From positions 62,001 through 126,000 of the forward strand of contig NZ_JALJWH010000003.1 in the NCBI RefSeq assembly GCF_024168825.1: a stretch of 64,000 nucleotides of DNA, read 5' to 3'. The stretch is from Paenarthrobacter sp. A20 (GTDB lineage: Bacteria > Actinomycetota > Actinomycetes > Actinomycetales > Micrococcaceae). Under the pieces are notes generated by a model, which worked only from the letters and a program-made list of their open reading frames with translations, was not told the origin of the DNA and searched no databases. How positions within the stretch are numbered: the stretch's first letter is position 1; the number at the start of each line of letters is the position of its first letter. The position numbers and the translations under genes were made by a program. This document shows, piece by piece, positions 8,606 through 16,804 of this stretch.

Positions 8606-9452
8606 GTTCCTTCTGTCCTGGCGTTGGGCGGGTTGGCTGCTGCTGGCCGCATTATTCGCCGCGGCATGCATTGGGCTGGGGAACTGGCAGATGGAGCGCC
8701 GGAATCAGACCGTGACCGAAATCCGCAGGGTCCAGCAGAACTACGACAGAACCCCGGTGCCGTTCCAGGATGCCCGCGCCTCCTTTGACGTCGCCGACCC
8801 CGACGCGAAGTGGAGAACGGTTGTAGTGTCAGGGCGGTACCTTGCCGAGGACCAGAGAATCATCAGGAACCGACCCAACAATTCCGTTGCCGGATACGAG
8901 GTAGTGGTGCCGCTCCGGCTTGCTTCCGGTGAAACGATCGCAGTCAACCGGGGCTGGCTGCCGATCGGCAACACCCGGCCCGGGTACCCCGATGCCGTGC
9001 CCGCACCACCAGCGGGAGAAGTCTCGGCGGTCGTACGGATCAAACCCTCCGAGCCCGATCTGGGTCGTGACGCACCCGAGGGCCAGTTGGCCAGCATCGA
9101 CCTGTCCTATTACGCGAGCCAGCTGGGGTACCCGTTGCTGGCAGGCAGCTACGGGGTCATGGCCTCGGAGTCCCCGCAGCCTGCCACAGTCCCGCAACCA
9201 CTCGCCCCGCCGGCCGTCAAGGAAGGCTCGAACCTGTCCTACGCCCTGCAGTGGATCACCTTCGGCGTCTTGGCCTTCGTGGGTTTCGGGTACATGGCAC
9301 GGCAGCAGGCCCGCATGCACCGTGAGGAACGGGACATGCCCGACGAATCCGCGGAGACCGCAAGCACCGCCCAGCAACCCCGTGCTCCCGCCCCGCGCAA
9401 ACGCTCCCGCGTCGAGGAAGAAGACGCCCTGCTGGACTCGATGGGACTCTGA
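8595..9452 (+). CDS. SURF1-family cytochrome oxidase biogenesis protein
   Basis: 285 residues. The N-terminal helix (about 9-29) is followed by the SURF1 motif LGNWQMERR, an extracytoplasmic domain with GRYL and VNRGWLP, and a C-terminal helix (about 216-234). The charged cytoplasmic tail ends in DALLDSMGL. SURF1 proteins (Shy1 in yeast) aid heme a insertion and assembly of oxidase subunit I. It overlaps resB by 11 bp and ends the operon, which is closed by the hairpin at 9538. Confidence 0.9.
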   Translation: MAYRFLLSWRWAGWLLLAALFAAACIGLGNWQMERRNQTVTEIRRVQQNYDRTPVPFQDARASFDVADPDAKWRTVVVSGRYLAEDQRIIRNRPNNSVAGYEVVVPLRLASGETIAVNRGWLPIGNTRPGYPDAVPAPPAGEVSAVVRIKPSEPDLGRDAPEGQLASIDLSYYASQLGYPLLAGSYGVMASESPQPATVPQPLAPPAVKEGSNLSYALQWITFGVLAFVGFGYMARQQARMHREERDMPDESAETASTAQQPRAPAPRKRSRVEEEDALLDSMGL

Positions 9453-9537
9453 CCAGGCACGGCAGGCCCGACGGGAGAGGGTGCCCCGGAACGGCTAGGG
9501 CATCCCCGGCCAGGCGGAGATCACCCGGTGTGCCGGG

Positions 9538-9561
9538 AACGATCCCATGGCCGGGATCGTT
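9538..9561 (+). terminator. Hairpin terminator of the ctaG-resB-SURF1 operon
   Basis: AACGATCCC and GGGATCGTT form a perfect 9-bp stem with a 6-nt loop, 86 bp after the SURF1-family stop. There is no long U-run, as is usual in high-GC actinobacteria. Confidence 0.6.
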
Positions 9562-9718
9562 GACCCCTTAGCTGCAAATCTGAAGATACGGTCAAGCGTC
9601 TCAGAACAGCACCGAGCCGGGCGTCCCTGACCGAGGCCGACAACCCCTAAGTCACGAAATTGTAACGATGATGCTTTGCAGCTACTATTAATTCAGGTTT
9701 TTCTGTATTGAGACCCTT

Positions 9719-9750
9719 GATGCCCCGCGCTGGACCCCGCCGGGGGCATC
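9719..9750. other. GC-rich hairpin ahead of the riboswitch
   Basis: GATGCCCC pairs with GGGGCATC around a 16-nt loop. It could be a terminator facing either way or part of the 5' end of the riboswitch transcript. The remaining 9562-9718 DNA shows no gene. Confidence 0.35.
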
Positions 9751-9756
9751 AAACGA

Positions 9757-9915
9757 CTATCCCTTTTTGACGGCGGGGGTGGAGGACCCAGAATCGGCAG
9801 CAAGCCTGCCTTGGGGTGAAGCCGTGATGTCGGTGGCCTGAAAGCCGCCGGGCACGGCCGGGCATTTTTCCTTGGCCCGAACCCGACAGCTAACTTCGCA
9901 GGCGAACCGAAAGGA
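9757..9915 (+). ncRNA. c-di-AMP riboswitch (ydaO-yuaA class)
   Basis: The conserved ydaO landmarks are visible in order: a G-rich segment followed by GGACCC, the element TTGGGGTGAAGCCG at about 9812, and the hallmark CCGAACCCGACAGCTAAC near 9878-9895 followed by TCGCAGGCG. In actinobacteria this class controls cell-wall hydrolase genes and turns expression off when cyclic di-AMP is high. It sits directly in front of the M23 endopeptidase, the expected target. Confidence 0.85.
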
Positions 9916-9921
9916 TCCCCC

Positions 9922-10734
9922 TTGCCTTCTGTACCCCCCCATGGCCGCCGCCGAAAACCAACCTCCGGATTCGCGCCCCGCACGGCCGTCTCGATGAAAT
10001 CCCCCACTACCGGCCGTCACCGGCCCCTGCCAGAGGCAGAAGCGCGGGGGAGCCGGCGCAAACAGGTCACGGCCGCCGCTACGCTGAGCGTCGCCGCGCT
10101 GTTGACCGCAGCGCTCACTGCCGCCCATGCCGGGCCGGCCCCCACCAGCACAGCCCTCGCGGTGCAGGCATCGGGGACGGCAGCTGCCGGCGCGCCCGTC
10201 CAAGCCCCCGTGGGGGCTTCCATCAGTTATGAACGCCCGGCTGTCACCACACAGCAGGCACCGTTGCCGGTACCGGCCAAGACCCCCATAGCTGCTGCCG
10301 GCGCGGCCGCGCCGACGACCCCGGCGGCCTCCCCGGCCGCTGCCGCGGCCCGGTTGGGGGCGCCGCTGGCCAGCATGTCGGTCACTTCTCCGTTCGGTAT
10401 CCGCACCAGCCCGATCTCGGGCACCGGGGAGCTGCACACCGGCCTGGACCTCGTGGCAGCCTGCCAGGTAGCGGTGTTCGCCGCCGGAGCCGGGACCGTC
10501 GTGGAGGCCGGATGGTCCCCCTACGGTGGCGGGAACAGGATTGTGGTGGACCACGGCAACGGCCTGAAGAGCACCTACAACCACCTCGCCGCCATCGAAA
10601 CTTCCGTGGGCGCGACCGTAACCGCCGGCCAGCGGCTGGCCGCGGCCGGAACCACCGGCAACTCCACCGGATGCCACCTGCACTTCGAGGTACTCCTGAA
10701 CGGGCAGACCGTGAACCCGCAGGGATGGATGTAA
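9922..10734 (+). CDS. Secreted M23 (LytM/lysostaphin-type) endopeptidase
   Basis: 270 residues. TTG is used as start, with AAGGAT seven bases upstream. The Arg-rich N-terminus leads to a hydrophobic segment (about residues 52-68) acting as signal peptide, then an Ala/Pro/Thr-rich linker. The peptidase domain covers about residues 150-270: the zinc motif HTGLD, then NHLAAIE, then HLHFEV, supplying the His, Asp and His ligands plus the catalytic His. It cuts peptidoglycan cross-links. Regulation by the c-di-AMP riboswitch immediately upstream is well supported by the sequence. Confidence 0.9.
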   Translation: MPSVPPHGRRRKPTSGFAPRTAVSMKSPTTGRHRPLPEAEARGSRRKQVTAAATLSVAALLTAALTAAHAGPAPTSTALAVQASGTAAAGAPVQAPVGASISYERPAVTTQQAPLPVPAKTPIAAAGAAAPTTPAASPAAAAARLGAPLASMSVTSPFGIRTSPISGTGELHTGLDLVAACQVAVFAAGAGTVVEAGWSPYGGGNRIVVDHGNGLKSTYNHLAAIETSVGATVTAGQRLAAAGTTGNSTGCHLHFEVLLNGQTVNPQGWM

Positions 10735-10762
10735 GCCTCGCCCATCGCCTTGGTTGTCAGGG

Positions 10763-11440
10763 TCAGAGTCCTGATGTGCCCAGGAAGACGTGGCTGAAGG
10801 CGAAGAAGATGGTTGCGGTAACAGCCACGTAGAGCAGCGCGGTAATGATCCAGCCAAATTCGCCGACAACGCGGGCCGCGCCGGCGGGTACTTTGATGAC
10901 TCCATGGGTGATGTTCCGGGCCGTGACCCAGACGAACAGGGGAATCATTGCCGCCCAGACAATCATGCAGAAGGGGCAGAGGATGTGGATCGAGTACAGG
11001 GCCTGGGACCATAGCCACACGACGAAGGCAAACCCCAGCGTGACACCGGCCTGCAGCCCGGCCCAGTACCAGCGGGCGAAAGTTGCCCCGGAAAGCAGCG
11101 CCATGCCCGTGGTGATGATGACGGCGAACGCCACGATCCCGATGAACATGTTGGGGAATCCGAAAACGGAACTCTGCCAGGTCTGCATGACCTGGCCGCA
11201 GGAAATCCAGGGATTGACGTCGCAGACGGTTTTGTAGCCTGGGTCTTTGAGTACCTCGAGTTTCTCCAGGACCAGGGCGCCGGAGGCGAGCCAGCCGATG
11301 ACGCCGGTGATGACCAGGAGCCAGCCAAAGGGCTTGTCGCGGGTCATGCGGGGAATATCCGGCCCAAGCTGGGCTGCGACTGAGGCAGCGCCAGGGTCTG
11401 AGGTGGTCACGTTCGCGGCGGATTTCGCGGTGCTGGTCAT
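10763..11440 (-). CDS. Vitamin K epoxide reductase (VKOR) family protein
   Basis: 225 residues and five hydrophobic helices. Two redox pairs are visible: CDVNPWISCG in the loop after TM1 and CPFCM (CxxC) in TM4, with the conserved Ser/Trp region around SVFGFPNMFIG. Bacterial VKOR reoxidises DsbA-type proteins using quinone, so it can pair with the DsbA-family protein at 1160. It converges on the M23 gene and is the last gene of the minus-strand run lspA, ccdA, tlpA, VKOR. Confidence 0.92.
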   Translation of the reverse strand: MTSTAKSAANVTTSDPGAASVAAQLGPDIPRMTRDKPFGWLLVITGVIGWLASGALVLEKLEVLKDPGYKTVCDVNPWISCGQVMQTWQSSVFGFPNMFIGIVAFAVIITTGMALLSGATFARWYWAGLQAGVTLGFAFVVWLWSQALYSIHILCPFCMIVWAAMIPLFVWVTARNITHGVIKVPAGAARVVGEFGWIITALLYVAVTATIFFAFSHVFLGTSGL

Positions 11441-11480
11441 GGCAGAAGTCCTTTAGGTGGTCTGGTGGCGGGCTTGGTAT

Positions 11481-12092
11481 TCATGATCCCGCAGCTGCGG
11501 TAGTGATCAGTGCCTTCAAGGTTCCTTTTTGCGAGATCCCCAGGATCCGGGCACTGACGCGCCCTTCAGTGTCCAGGACCAGGGTGGTGGGCACTGCACG
11601 GGGCGGGACGTACTCGGTCATGGCGAGGAGGATGCCGCCGTCGCTGTCATCGAAGCTGGGGTAGTCGACCTTGAAGGTCCGTTCGAAGGCTTCGGCCGTC
11701 GCGGCGTCGTCGCGGACGTTGACGCCGTAGAACAAGACGCCTTGGTCTTTGAATTCGGTATGCAGGGCGGCCAAGTCCGGGGCCTCCGCCCGGCACGGAG
11801 CGCAGGCCGCGTACCAGAAATTGAGGACCACGACCTTGCCCGCCCAGTCCCGGGCAGCAACCTTCTCCCCACTGAACAGCCGGCCCTCCAGAGACACCCG
11901 GGCACCGCGTGAGGCGGGCGGGTATTCGTTGACCGACCCGTCGCCGGCGATGTAGTTTTTGTCGTCTCCGGCCTTGGCCTGCTGGGCCAGATCGTCCGGG
12001 GCTGCACAGCCGGCGAGGGCAAGTACTGCCGCGCCCATGCCCAGGATGGTGCGGCGGCCGGGGCGCCGCAGCGGTCCTGGTTGGTTGATCAT
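11481..12092 (-). CDS. TlpA/ResA-type thioredoxin-like lipoprotein
   Basis: 203 residues. A twin-arginine-like N-terminus (RRPGRRTILGMG) and a lipobox LAGC (lipid-attached Cys about residue 29) place it outside the membrane. The thioredoxin fold carries FWYAACAPCR (CxxC) and a cis-Pro loop RAVPTTLV. It probably reduces apocytochrome c or other extracytoplasmic thiols with electrons from CcdA, encoded upstream on the same strand. Confidence 0.9.
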   Translation of the reverse strand: MINQPGPLRRPGRRTILGMGAAVLALAGCAAPDDLAQQAKAGDDKNYIAGDGSVNEYPPASRGARVSLEGRLFSGEKVAARDWAGKVVVLNFWYAACAPCRAEAPDLAALHTEFKDQGVLFYGVNVRDDAATAEAFERTFKVDYPSFDDSDGGILLAMTEYVPPRAVPTTLVLDTEGRVSARILGISQKGTLKALITTAAAGS

Positions 12093-12142
12093 GCTCTCAG
12101 TCCTTGCTTGTTGTGTCTGTGTGCGGGGTTGCGGTGGCTAGA

Positions 12143-12162
12143 TGTACTGCCCGGGCAGTACA
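12143..12162. repeat. Perfect palindrome TGTACTGCCCGGGCAGTACA after ccdA
   Basis: A 20-bp perfect palindrome right behind the ccdA stop codon. The same half-site GATGTACTGCCCGG recurs at 31998-32031, also directly after a stop codon. It may be a shared terminator-like or operator module; there is no U-run. Confidence 0.6.
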
Positions 12163-12163
12163 G

Positions 12164-12913
12164 CTAGACGGGCATCAGGAACGTCCCTGCCAGGTTCTGC
12201 AGCTGGTAGATCCATTGCACCCAGACCCCGGTAACCATCAGGATGCCCAGGAGGATGAGCATGACGGCGCCGCCGATGTTGACCGCCCGAATGTGCTTGC
12301 GGACCACGGTCAGGACCTTTGAGACCCAGTTCAGGCCCAGGGCCACAAGAACGAAGGGGATGCCCAGCCCCAGGCAATAGATGAAGGCCAGCAGTGCCCC
12401 GCGCCAGGCGCTGCCCGCGGTGACGCTCAGGCTCAGCACGGCGCTGAGTGTCGGGCCCATGCAGGGGGTCCATCCGAGACCGAAGACGATACCCAGAAGT
12501 GGGGCGCCGGAGAGTCCGCCGCGTCCTGGACTCTGGAATTTCCGGGTTTGCTGGAGCCAGGAGAACCGTCCGAGCAGGACCAGGCCCATGATGATGACCA
12601 CCACGCCCAGTCCCCTCATGAGCGGGTCCTGCCAGCGGATCAGCCAGGAGCCGATGGCTCCGAAAGCAGCCCCGTAGAGGGTGAAGACGGCGCCGAAACC
12701 CAGGATGAACAGTGCCACCCCCGAGAGGACGCGCCGCCTGTTCCGCGGCTGCGTTGGGTCGGTGAGCCCTGAGACGAAGCCCAGGTAGCCGGGAACCAGC
12801 GGCAGGATGCACGGAGAGAGGAACGACACCAGACCTGCTGCGGCGGCCAGGGGCAGCGCCAGGATCAGGGCCCCGGAGGTCACCGTCGAGGCAAAGTATT
12901 CACCAATGTCCAA
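12164..12913 (-). CDS. ccdA: CcdA-type transmembrane electron carrier for cytochrome c biogenesis
   Basis: 249 residues, six hydrophobic helices. The conserved DsbD/CcdA motifs are present: FLSPCILPLVPGYLGF in TM1 and LGWTPCMGPTLSAVL in TM4, giving one Cys in each. It moves electrons from cytoplasmic thioredoxin to extracytoplasmic thiol proteins, here most likely the TlpA-like lipoprotein 72 bp downstream. Together with ResB at 6977 it forms part of a System II cytochrome c pathway; a ResC is missing from view. Confidence 0.92.
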   Translation of the reverse strand: MDIGEYFASTVTSGALILALPLAAAAGLVSFLSPCILPLVPGYLGFVSGLTDPTQPRNRRRVLSGVALFILGFGAVFTLYGAAFGAIGSWLIRWQDPLMRGLGVVVIIMGLVLLGRFSWLQQTRKFQSPGRGGLSGAPLLGIVFGLGWTPCMGPTLSAVLSLSVTAGSAWRGALLAFIYCLGLGIPFVLVALGLNWVSKVLTVVRKHIRAVNIGGAVMLILLGILMVTGVWVQWIYQLQNLAGTFLMPV

Positions 12914-12917
12914 CGAT

Positions 12918-13409
12918 TCAGTCCTCGTCCTTGCGCGCGGCGGGGAAGAGTATTGTGCCCAGAATCAGCAGGCCCACTCCGCCGACGACGAACACGTCAG
13001 CCAGGTTGAAGGTCGGGAACCATCCGGTATGCAGGTAGTCAACAACCCCTGCCCCGTCCATCCGGTCCACGAGGTTACCCAGGGCGCCACCGAGAAGGAA
13101 AACAGCGCCGGCGCGGGAAAGCCTGCCGAACCGGGGGACCGCACGGAACAGGAATACCGCCAGCGCTGCGACGATCACTGCCGTCGCAACGACCACCACC
13201 CATGGGGGCAAGGTCGCGCCGAGGCTTAACGCCACACCGGTGTTATAGCCGAGCTTGAGGTTGAACAGACCGAAGTCCAGTACCCTGCCATCACCTATTG
13301 TCTCGACCACAACGGTCTTGACCAGCAGGTCAACCGCCGCCAAGGCGAGGGCGCCGAGCCCGAGGACGGCCCGTCCTGTCCGCGGCCGTCGGGTGCTCGT
13401 GGCACTCAT
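12918..13409 (-). CDS. lspA: Lipoprotein signal peptidase (signal peptidase II)
   Basis: 163 residues with four membrane helices. The two catalytic Asp motifs are visible: GNLVDRMDGAGVVDYL and FNLADVFVVGG. NTGVALSLG is the usual conserved loop after helix 1. It cleaves lipoprotein signal peptides after diacylglycerol transfer. Extra LspA genes often travel with metal-resistance genes, and several lipoproteins are encoded here (11481, 19708, 20674, 40492). It overlaps the ATPase gene by 4 bp, so it is co-translated with it. Confidence 0.93.
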   Translation of the reverse strand: MSATSTRRPRTGRAVLGLGALALAAVDLLVKTVVVETIGDGRVLDFGLFNLKLGYNTGVALSLGATLPPWVVVVATAVIVAALAVFLFRAVPRFGRLSRAGAVFLLGGALGNLVDRMDGAGVVDYLHTGWFPTFNLADVFVVGGVGLLILGTILFPAARKDED

Positions 13410-15361
13410 GCGGAAACCCGGGAAGTGTCCGACAATACCGGTGTGGGATTTCCCGTCCGCGATGCCTTGATGCGGCCGGCGCGGACGCCATTGCCGATCA
13501 CCACGATTTCGGCCAGTTCGTGGATCAGAACAACCGCGGCCAAGCCGAGGATCCCGAACAGTGCCAGCGGGATCAGGACCGCGATCAAAAGAAGTGACAA
13601 GCCCACGTTCTGCAGCATGATGGACCGGGTCCTGCGGGCGTGGTCCAACACCTGCGGCAGGTGGTTCAGGTCCTCGCCCATCAGGGCGATGTCCGCGGTT
13701 TCGATCGCGACATCGGTGCCCATGGCCCCCATCGCTATTCCGGTGTCGGCGGTGGCCAGCGCCGGAGCGTCGTTGACGCCGTCACCGACCATGGCAGTGG
13801 GCTGGTGGGACTTCAGGGTCCGGATGATCTCGGCCTTGTCTTCCGGACGAAGGTCGGCATGGACCTCGCTGATGCCGGCTGCATCACCCAAGGCCGCGGC
13901 GGTGATCGCGTTGTCCCCGGTGAGCATGGCTGTGGTGTACCCGGAGGCGCTAAGCCGGGCAATAACGTCCCGGGCTTCGGGACGAAGCTCGTCGCGGACT
14001 GCCACGGCACCGATGACCTCGCCGGCAGATTCGATGAGGACAGCGGTGGCGCCGGCTTTTTGCATTCTTTCCACGTCTGCGGCCAGCGGGCCGGGGTTGA
14101 TCCAGCCGGGGCGACCCAACCGAACGATCCTGCGCTCGAATCGGCCTTCCAGTCCGGCACCTGGCACGGTGTCGACGTCGGTCACCTCGGCTCGTGTGGG
14201 GGAAGCGGCGAGGATGGCGCGGGCGAGGGGGTGTTCGCTGCGGGCTTCCAGCCCGGCTGCGAGGGCGAGGACCTCTTCGCGGTCCGCGGTGCCGGCAGTA
14301 GAGACATCTATGACTTCTGGCTTGTTCCGGGTCAGGGTGCCGGTCTTGTCCAGGGCGATGGTGCGGATCTTGCCGAGGGTTTCGAGGGCGCCGCCGCCCT
14401 TGATGAGCACACCGATACGGCTGGCCGCGCCGACGGAGGCGACGACGGTGACAGGGACGGAGATCGCCAGCGCGCACGGGGATGCGGCCACAAGGACGAC
14501 AAGGGCGCGTTCAAACCACAGCAGTGGTTCTCCCACGATGAGACCGAAGGCAATGATCAGTGCCGCGGCGATCAGGATGCCGGGGACAAGTTTCTTTGCG
14601 ATGTTGTCCGCCAGACGCTGACCGGGGCCCTTGCGGGACTGTTCGGCCTCGACGATGTGCACGATCCTGGCCAACGAGTTGTTCTCTGCCGTGCTGGTGA
14701 CTTCGACTTCCAGCGGTCCGGTGCCATTAATGGACCCAGCGTAGACTTCGCTGCCGGGTCCTGCCTCGACGGGCACGGATTCGCCGGTCAGTGCCGAGGT
14801 GTCCAGAGAGGTACGGCCGGTGATGATCTGACCGTCGGTGGCCAGCCGTTCGCCCGGACGAACGATCATCCGGTCTCCGGGAACGAGCTCACCGGGGTCG
14901 ACAGTGACCTCGGCCCCGCCGCGCAGGACGGTTGCTTCGGCCGGAACCAAGTCCAACAGGGACCGCAGACCGCGCCGGGTTTTGGCCAGCGAGTATTCCT
15001 CCAGACCTTCGGAAATTGAGTAGAGGAAAGCGAGCATCGCCGCTTCCTCGAATTCGCCCAGCGCTACCGCGCCGGCGGCGGCGATCGTCATCAGTGTGCC
15101 GACGCCGATCTTGCCCTTGACCAGGCGACGAAGGGTGGAAGGAACGAAAGTCCATGCCGCGACCAGCAGCGCCCCGATTTCCAGTACAAGGCGCAACCAG
15201 TCCGGCCCACCCGTCAGTGAAAGGATCCACGCGGCCAGGAGCAGCACACCAGCGATCGCTGCAGCCCTGATCTCTTTGATCTGCCAGAACCCAAGCGCTT
15301 CCTCCGCTTCCTCTGCCGCGGTTTCTGGCTTGTCGTCACTGCAGCCGCAGGCGTCACTCAT
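13406..15361 (-). CDS. ctpG: CtpG-like P1B-type heavy-metal ATPase
   Basis: 651 residues without an N-terminal HMA domain; instead the extreme N-terminus has CGC (residues 5-7). TGES is at 192-195 and the phosphorylated Asp is in DKTGT (about 338). HP, TGDN and GDGVND follow. The membrane metal motif is SPC (about 294-296) and the last helices contain HELAEIVVIGN, the arrangement of mycobacterial CtpG. In Mycobacterium tuberculosis ctpG lies next to the Cd/Pb sensor cmtR, as here. It should export Cd(II) or related soft divalent metals. The regulator's gene overlaps it by 4 bp upstream. Confidence 0.88.
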   Translation of the reverse strand: MSDACGCSDDKPETAAEEAEEALGFWQIKEIRAAAIAGVLLLAAWILSLTGGPDWLRLVLEIGALLVAAWTFVPSTLRRLVKGKIGVGTLMTIAAAGAVALGEFEEAAMLAFLYSISEGLEEYSLAKTRRGLRSLLDLVPAEATVLRGGAEVTVDPGELVPGDRMIVRPGERLATDGQIITGRTSLDTSALTGESVPVEAGPGSEVYAGSINGTGPLEVEVTSTAENNSLARIVHIVEAEQSRKGPGQRLADNIAKKLVPGILIAAALIIAFGLIVGEPLLWFERALVVLVAASPCALAISVPVTVVASVGAASRIGVLIKGGGALETLGKIRTIALDKTGTLTRNKPEVIDVSTAGTADREEVLALAAGLEARSEHPLARAILAASPTRAEVTDVDTVPGAGLEGRFERRIVRLGRPGWINPGPLAADVERMQKAGATAVLIESAGEVIGAVAVRDELRPEARDVIARLSASGYTTAMLTGDNAITAAALGDAAGISEVHADLRPEDKAEIIRTLKSHQPTAMVGDGVNDAPALATADTGIAMGAMGTDVAIETADIALMGEDLNHLPQVLDHARRTRSIMLQNVGLSLLLIAVLIPLALFGILGLAAVVLIHELAEIVVIGNGVRAGRIKASRTGNPTPVLSDTSRVSA

Positions 15362-15756
15362 CGAGTGTTCTCCTTCATCAGTTCTACGTTAGCCAGCACG
15401 ACGCTGGTGCTTCCGTTGCCATAGTTCGGGCAGAGGCTGACCGCGTTGCCGGTCGCGGCAAGCAGGACCTCGGCCTGAGCGAGCATGTCCATCAGTTCCG
15501 GACGTGATAGCGAGTAGTACACACTGCGGCCCTGGGCGCGGCCTTCCACGAGGCCACAGTCCCGCAAACACGCCACATGCGCCGAGACCGTCGACTGTGC
15601 CAGACCCAACTCCCCAGTGAGGTCACCGACTCGAACCTCCCCGCCGGCCATCCGCTTCACAATGGCCAACCGTGTGGGATCACCGAGGGAATGAAACAAA
15701 GCGGCGGCAGGGTCAAGCTCCCCACAATCACCTGAACTAGCAGCATCAATCGTCAT
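15358..15756 (-). CDS. ArsR/SmtB-family sensor, CmtR-like, for the CtpG ATPase
   Basis: 132 residues. The winged helix contains AQSTVSAHVACLRDCGL, the same paired-Cys motif as CmtR; a C-terminal Cys occurs in AVSLCPNYG. It therefore probably senses Cd(II)/Pb(II). The gene has no ribosome site; TATCAT lies just upstream of the ATG as a -10 box, so the message is likely leaderless. An imperfect palindrome is centred on the start codon, which suggests autoregulation of the cmtR-ctpG-lspA run. Confidence 0.87.
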   Translation of the reverse strand: MTIDAASSGDCGELDPAAALFHSLGDPTRLAIVKRMAGGEVRVGDLTGELGLAQSTVSAHVACLRDCGLVEGRAQGRSVYYSLSRPELMDMLAQAEVLLAATGNAVSLCPNYGNGSTSVVLANVELMKENTR

Positions 15757-15764
15757 ATGGCGAT
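15749..15764. promoter_or_regulatory. Operator-like palindrome over the start codon of the CmtR-like gene
   Basis: ATCGTCATATGGCGAT is a 16-bp palindrome with one mismatched pair, centred at the ATG. Position and symmetry fit autorepression by the ArsR-family product. Confidence 0.5.
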
Positions 15765-15784
15765 GATAGCGTACATTTCCGCTG

Positions 15785-16290
15785 CTACCGGATCATGGCA
15801 CCGAGAGCGCCGCACCAAAACAAATCCGTCATGCGGCACCGCGGTTTAGCCTCTCCGAGTCCCAAGAGGAAGGCTGAGAGTGAGGACTGGTTGACTGTGG
15901 CTCCGATAAGGGCACCGGCGATGGCCGGACCCCGCGATCAGACCGAGCCCGCGAGCCAGCCAATGCGTGTCCTTGGCCAGCTGTGACGATGGTCAGGCCT
16001 TCGGTGGTGTTGTGGATCGCGAAGTCCCCAATCGGGGTGGCACCGGGCGCCGGGGAGCCGACAGCGTAGGCTGATCCGATGCCAGGGCCTTCGTCGGGGT
16101 TATGCAGGCCGAGGCCGATGGCGATGAGCAAAGCCAACGTGCTGGGCGGCAAGGCGCTGGGCTACCGGTGCTGCTGAGGTCCTGGTGCCGGCGCATCCAT
16201 ACATCGGCGCCTTCGGGGACAAGTTCTGCGATGAGGGCGGAGAGGAAGCCACCAGTGAGGGTGGTCCTGACTTGTCCGCTGGTTGACGAT
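15785..16290 (-). pseudogene. Degraded ZIP-family metal permease
   Basis: Pieces of a ZIP transporter appear in successive frames of the minus strand: FLSALIAELVPEGAD near 16250-16210, then the metal-site helices LALLIAIGLGLHNPDEG and FAIHNTTEGL around 16130-16000, then GPAIAGALIGATVNQ and LSAFLLGLG in another frame near 15930-15840. The HN..EG motifs are the ZIP binuclear metal site. At least three frameshifts and a stop break it, and its last helix is missing. It was presumably a zinc or manganese importer or exporter of the island. Confidence 0.75.
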
Positions 16291-16311
16291 CCGGCGGTAG
16301 ACAATGAACTC

Positions 16312-16623
16312 ATGAGGATTGAACTACTCCACATCGATGAATGTCCCAATACCGCTGAAACCCAGGAGCGCCTGGAAGCAGCCCTGAGGATCCTGGGACG
16401 TAGCGACCTTCTCGTGCATATGCGGCAACTGAGCTCCGCCTCGGAGACTACGGACACGGAATTCGCCGGTTCTCCAACCATCACCGTCGATGGCAACGAT
16501 ATATTCCCGACCGGCGCTGTCGCTAACGACCTCGCGTGCAGGGTATACGCCACGCCAAATGGACTTGCGGGCCTGCCGACCCTCAACCAAGTTACCGAAG
16601 CCCTGAAAACCCATGGACTCTGA
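16312..16623 (+). CDS. Small thioredoxin-fold protein (alkylmercury-lyase-like/thioredoxin family)
   Basis: 103 residues starting MRIELLHIDECP. The fold includes FAGSPTITVDG, a cis-Pro-type loop, then ACRVY and GLAGLPT, a pattern found in the small family often annotated as thioredoxin family or alkylmercury lyase-like in actinobacterial metal islands. Only one Cys is left in the first active-site position (DECPN), so classical CxxC chemistry is unlikely. An ORF reading further upstream exists, but this ATG matches the family's usual length. Confidence 0.7.
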   Translation: MRIELLHIDECPNTAETQERLEAALRILGRSDLLVHMRQLSSASETTDTEFAGSPTITVDGNDIFPTGAVANDLACRVYATPNGLAGLPTLNQVTEALKTHGL

Positions 16624-16768
16624 CACTTCCGGCACATGCTCCTGCTGCGGTAGGACGATGGCCCGAAAAAAGCTTCATGCCTTGGGCGCAGGCACGGCAT
16701 ACATCTGCCGACGCTGCGGCTTGTGGGTTGCCCTACGACTTACTCCGGATCCTTCAGACTCAAACTGA
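16613..16768 (+). CDS. Putative 51-residue zinc-ribbon protein
   Basis: A short frame starting MDSDTSGT overlaps the end of the preceding gene by 11 bp. It contains TCSCCGR and, 20 residues later, YICRRCG, so two cysteine knuckles (CxCC and CxxC) fit a minimal zinc ribbon. There is no clear ribosome site, but coupling to the upstream gene is possible. I know no named family for it. The Cys spacing is the only support. Confidence 0.45.
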   Translation: MDSDTSGTCSCCGRTMARKKLHALGAGTAYICRRCGLWVALRLTPDPSDSN

Positions 16769-16804
16769 CCTTCACGGAAAGGCTTGACCATAGGAAAGGT
16801 ACAT

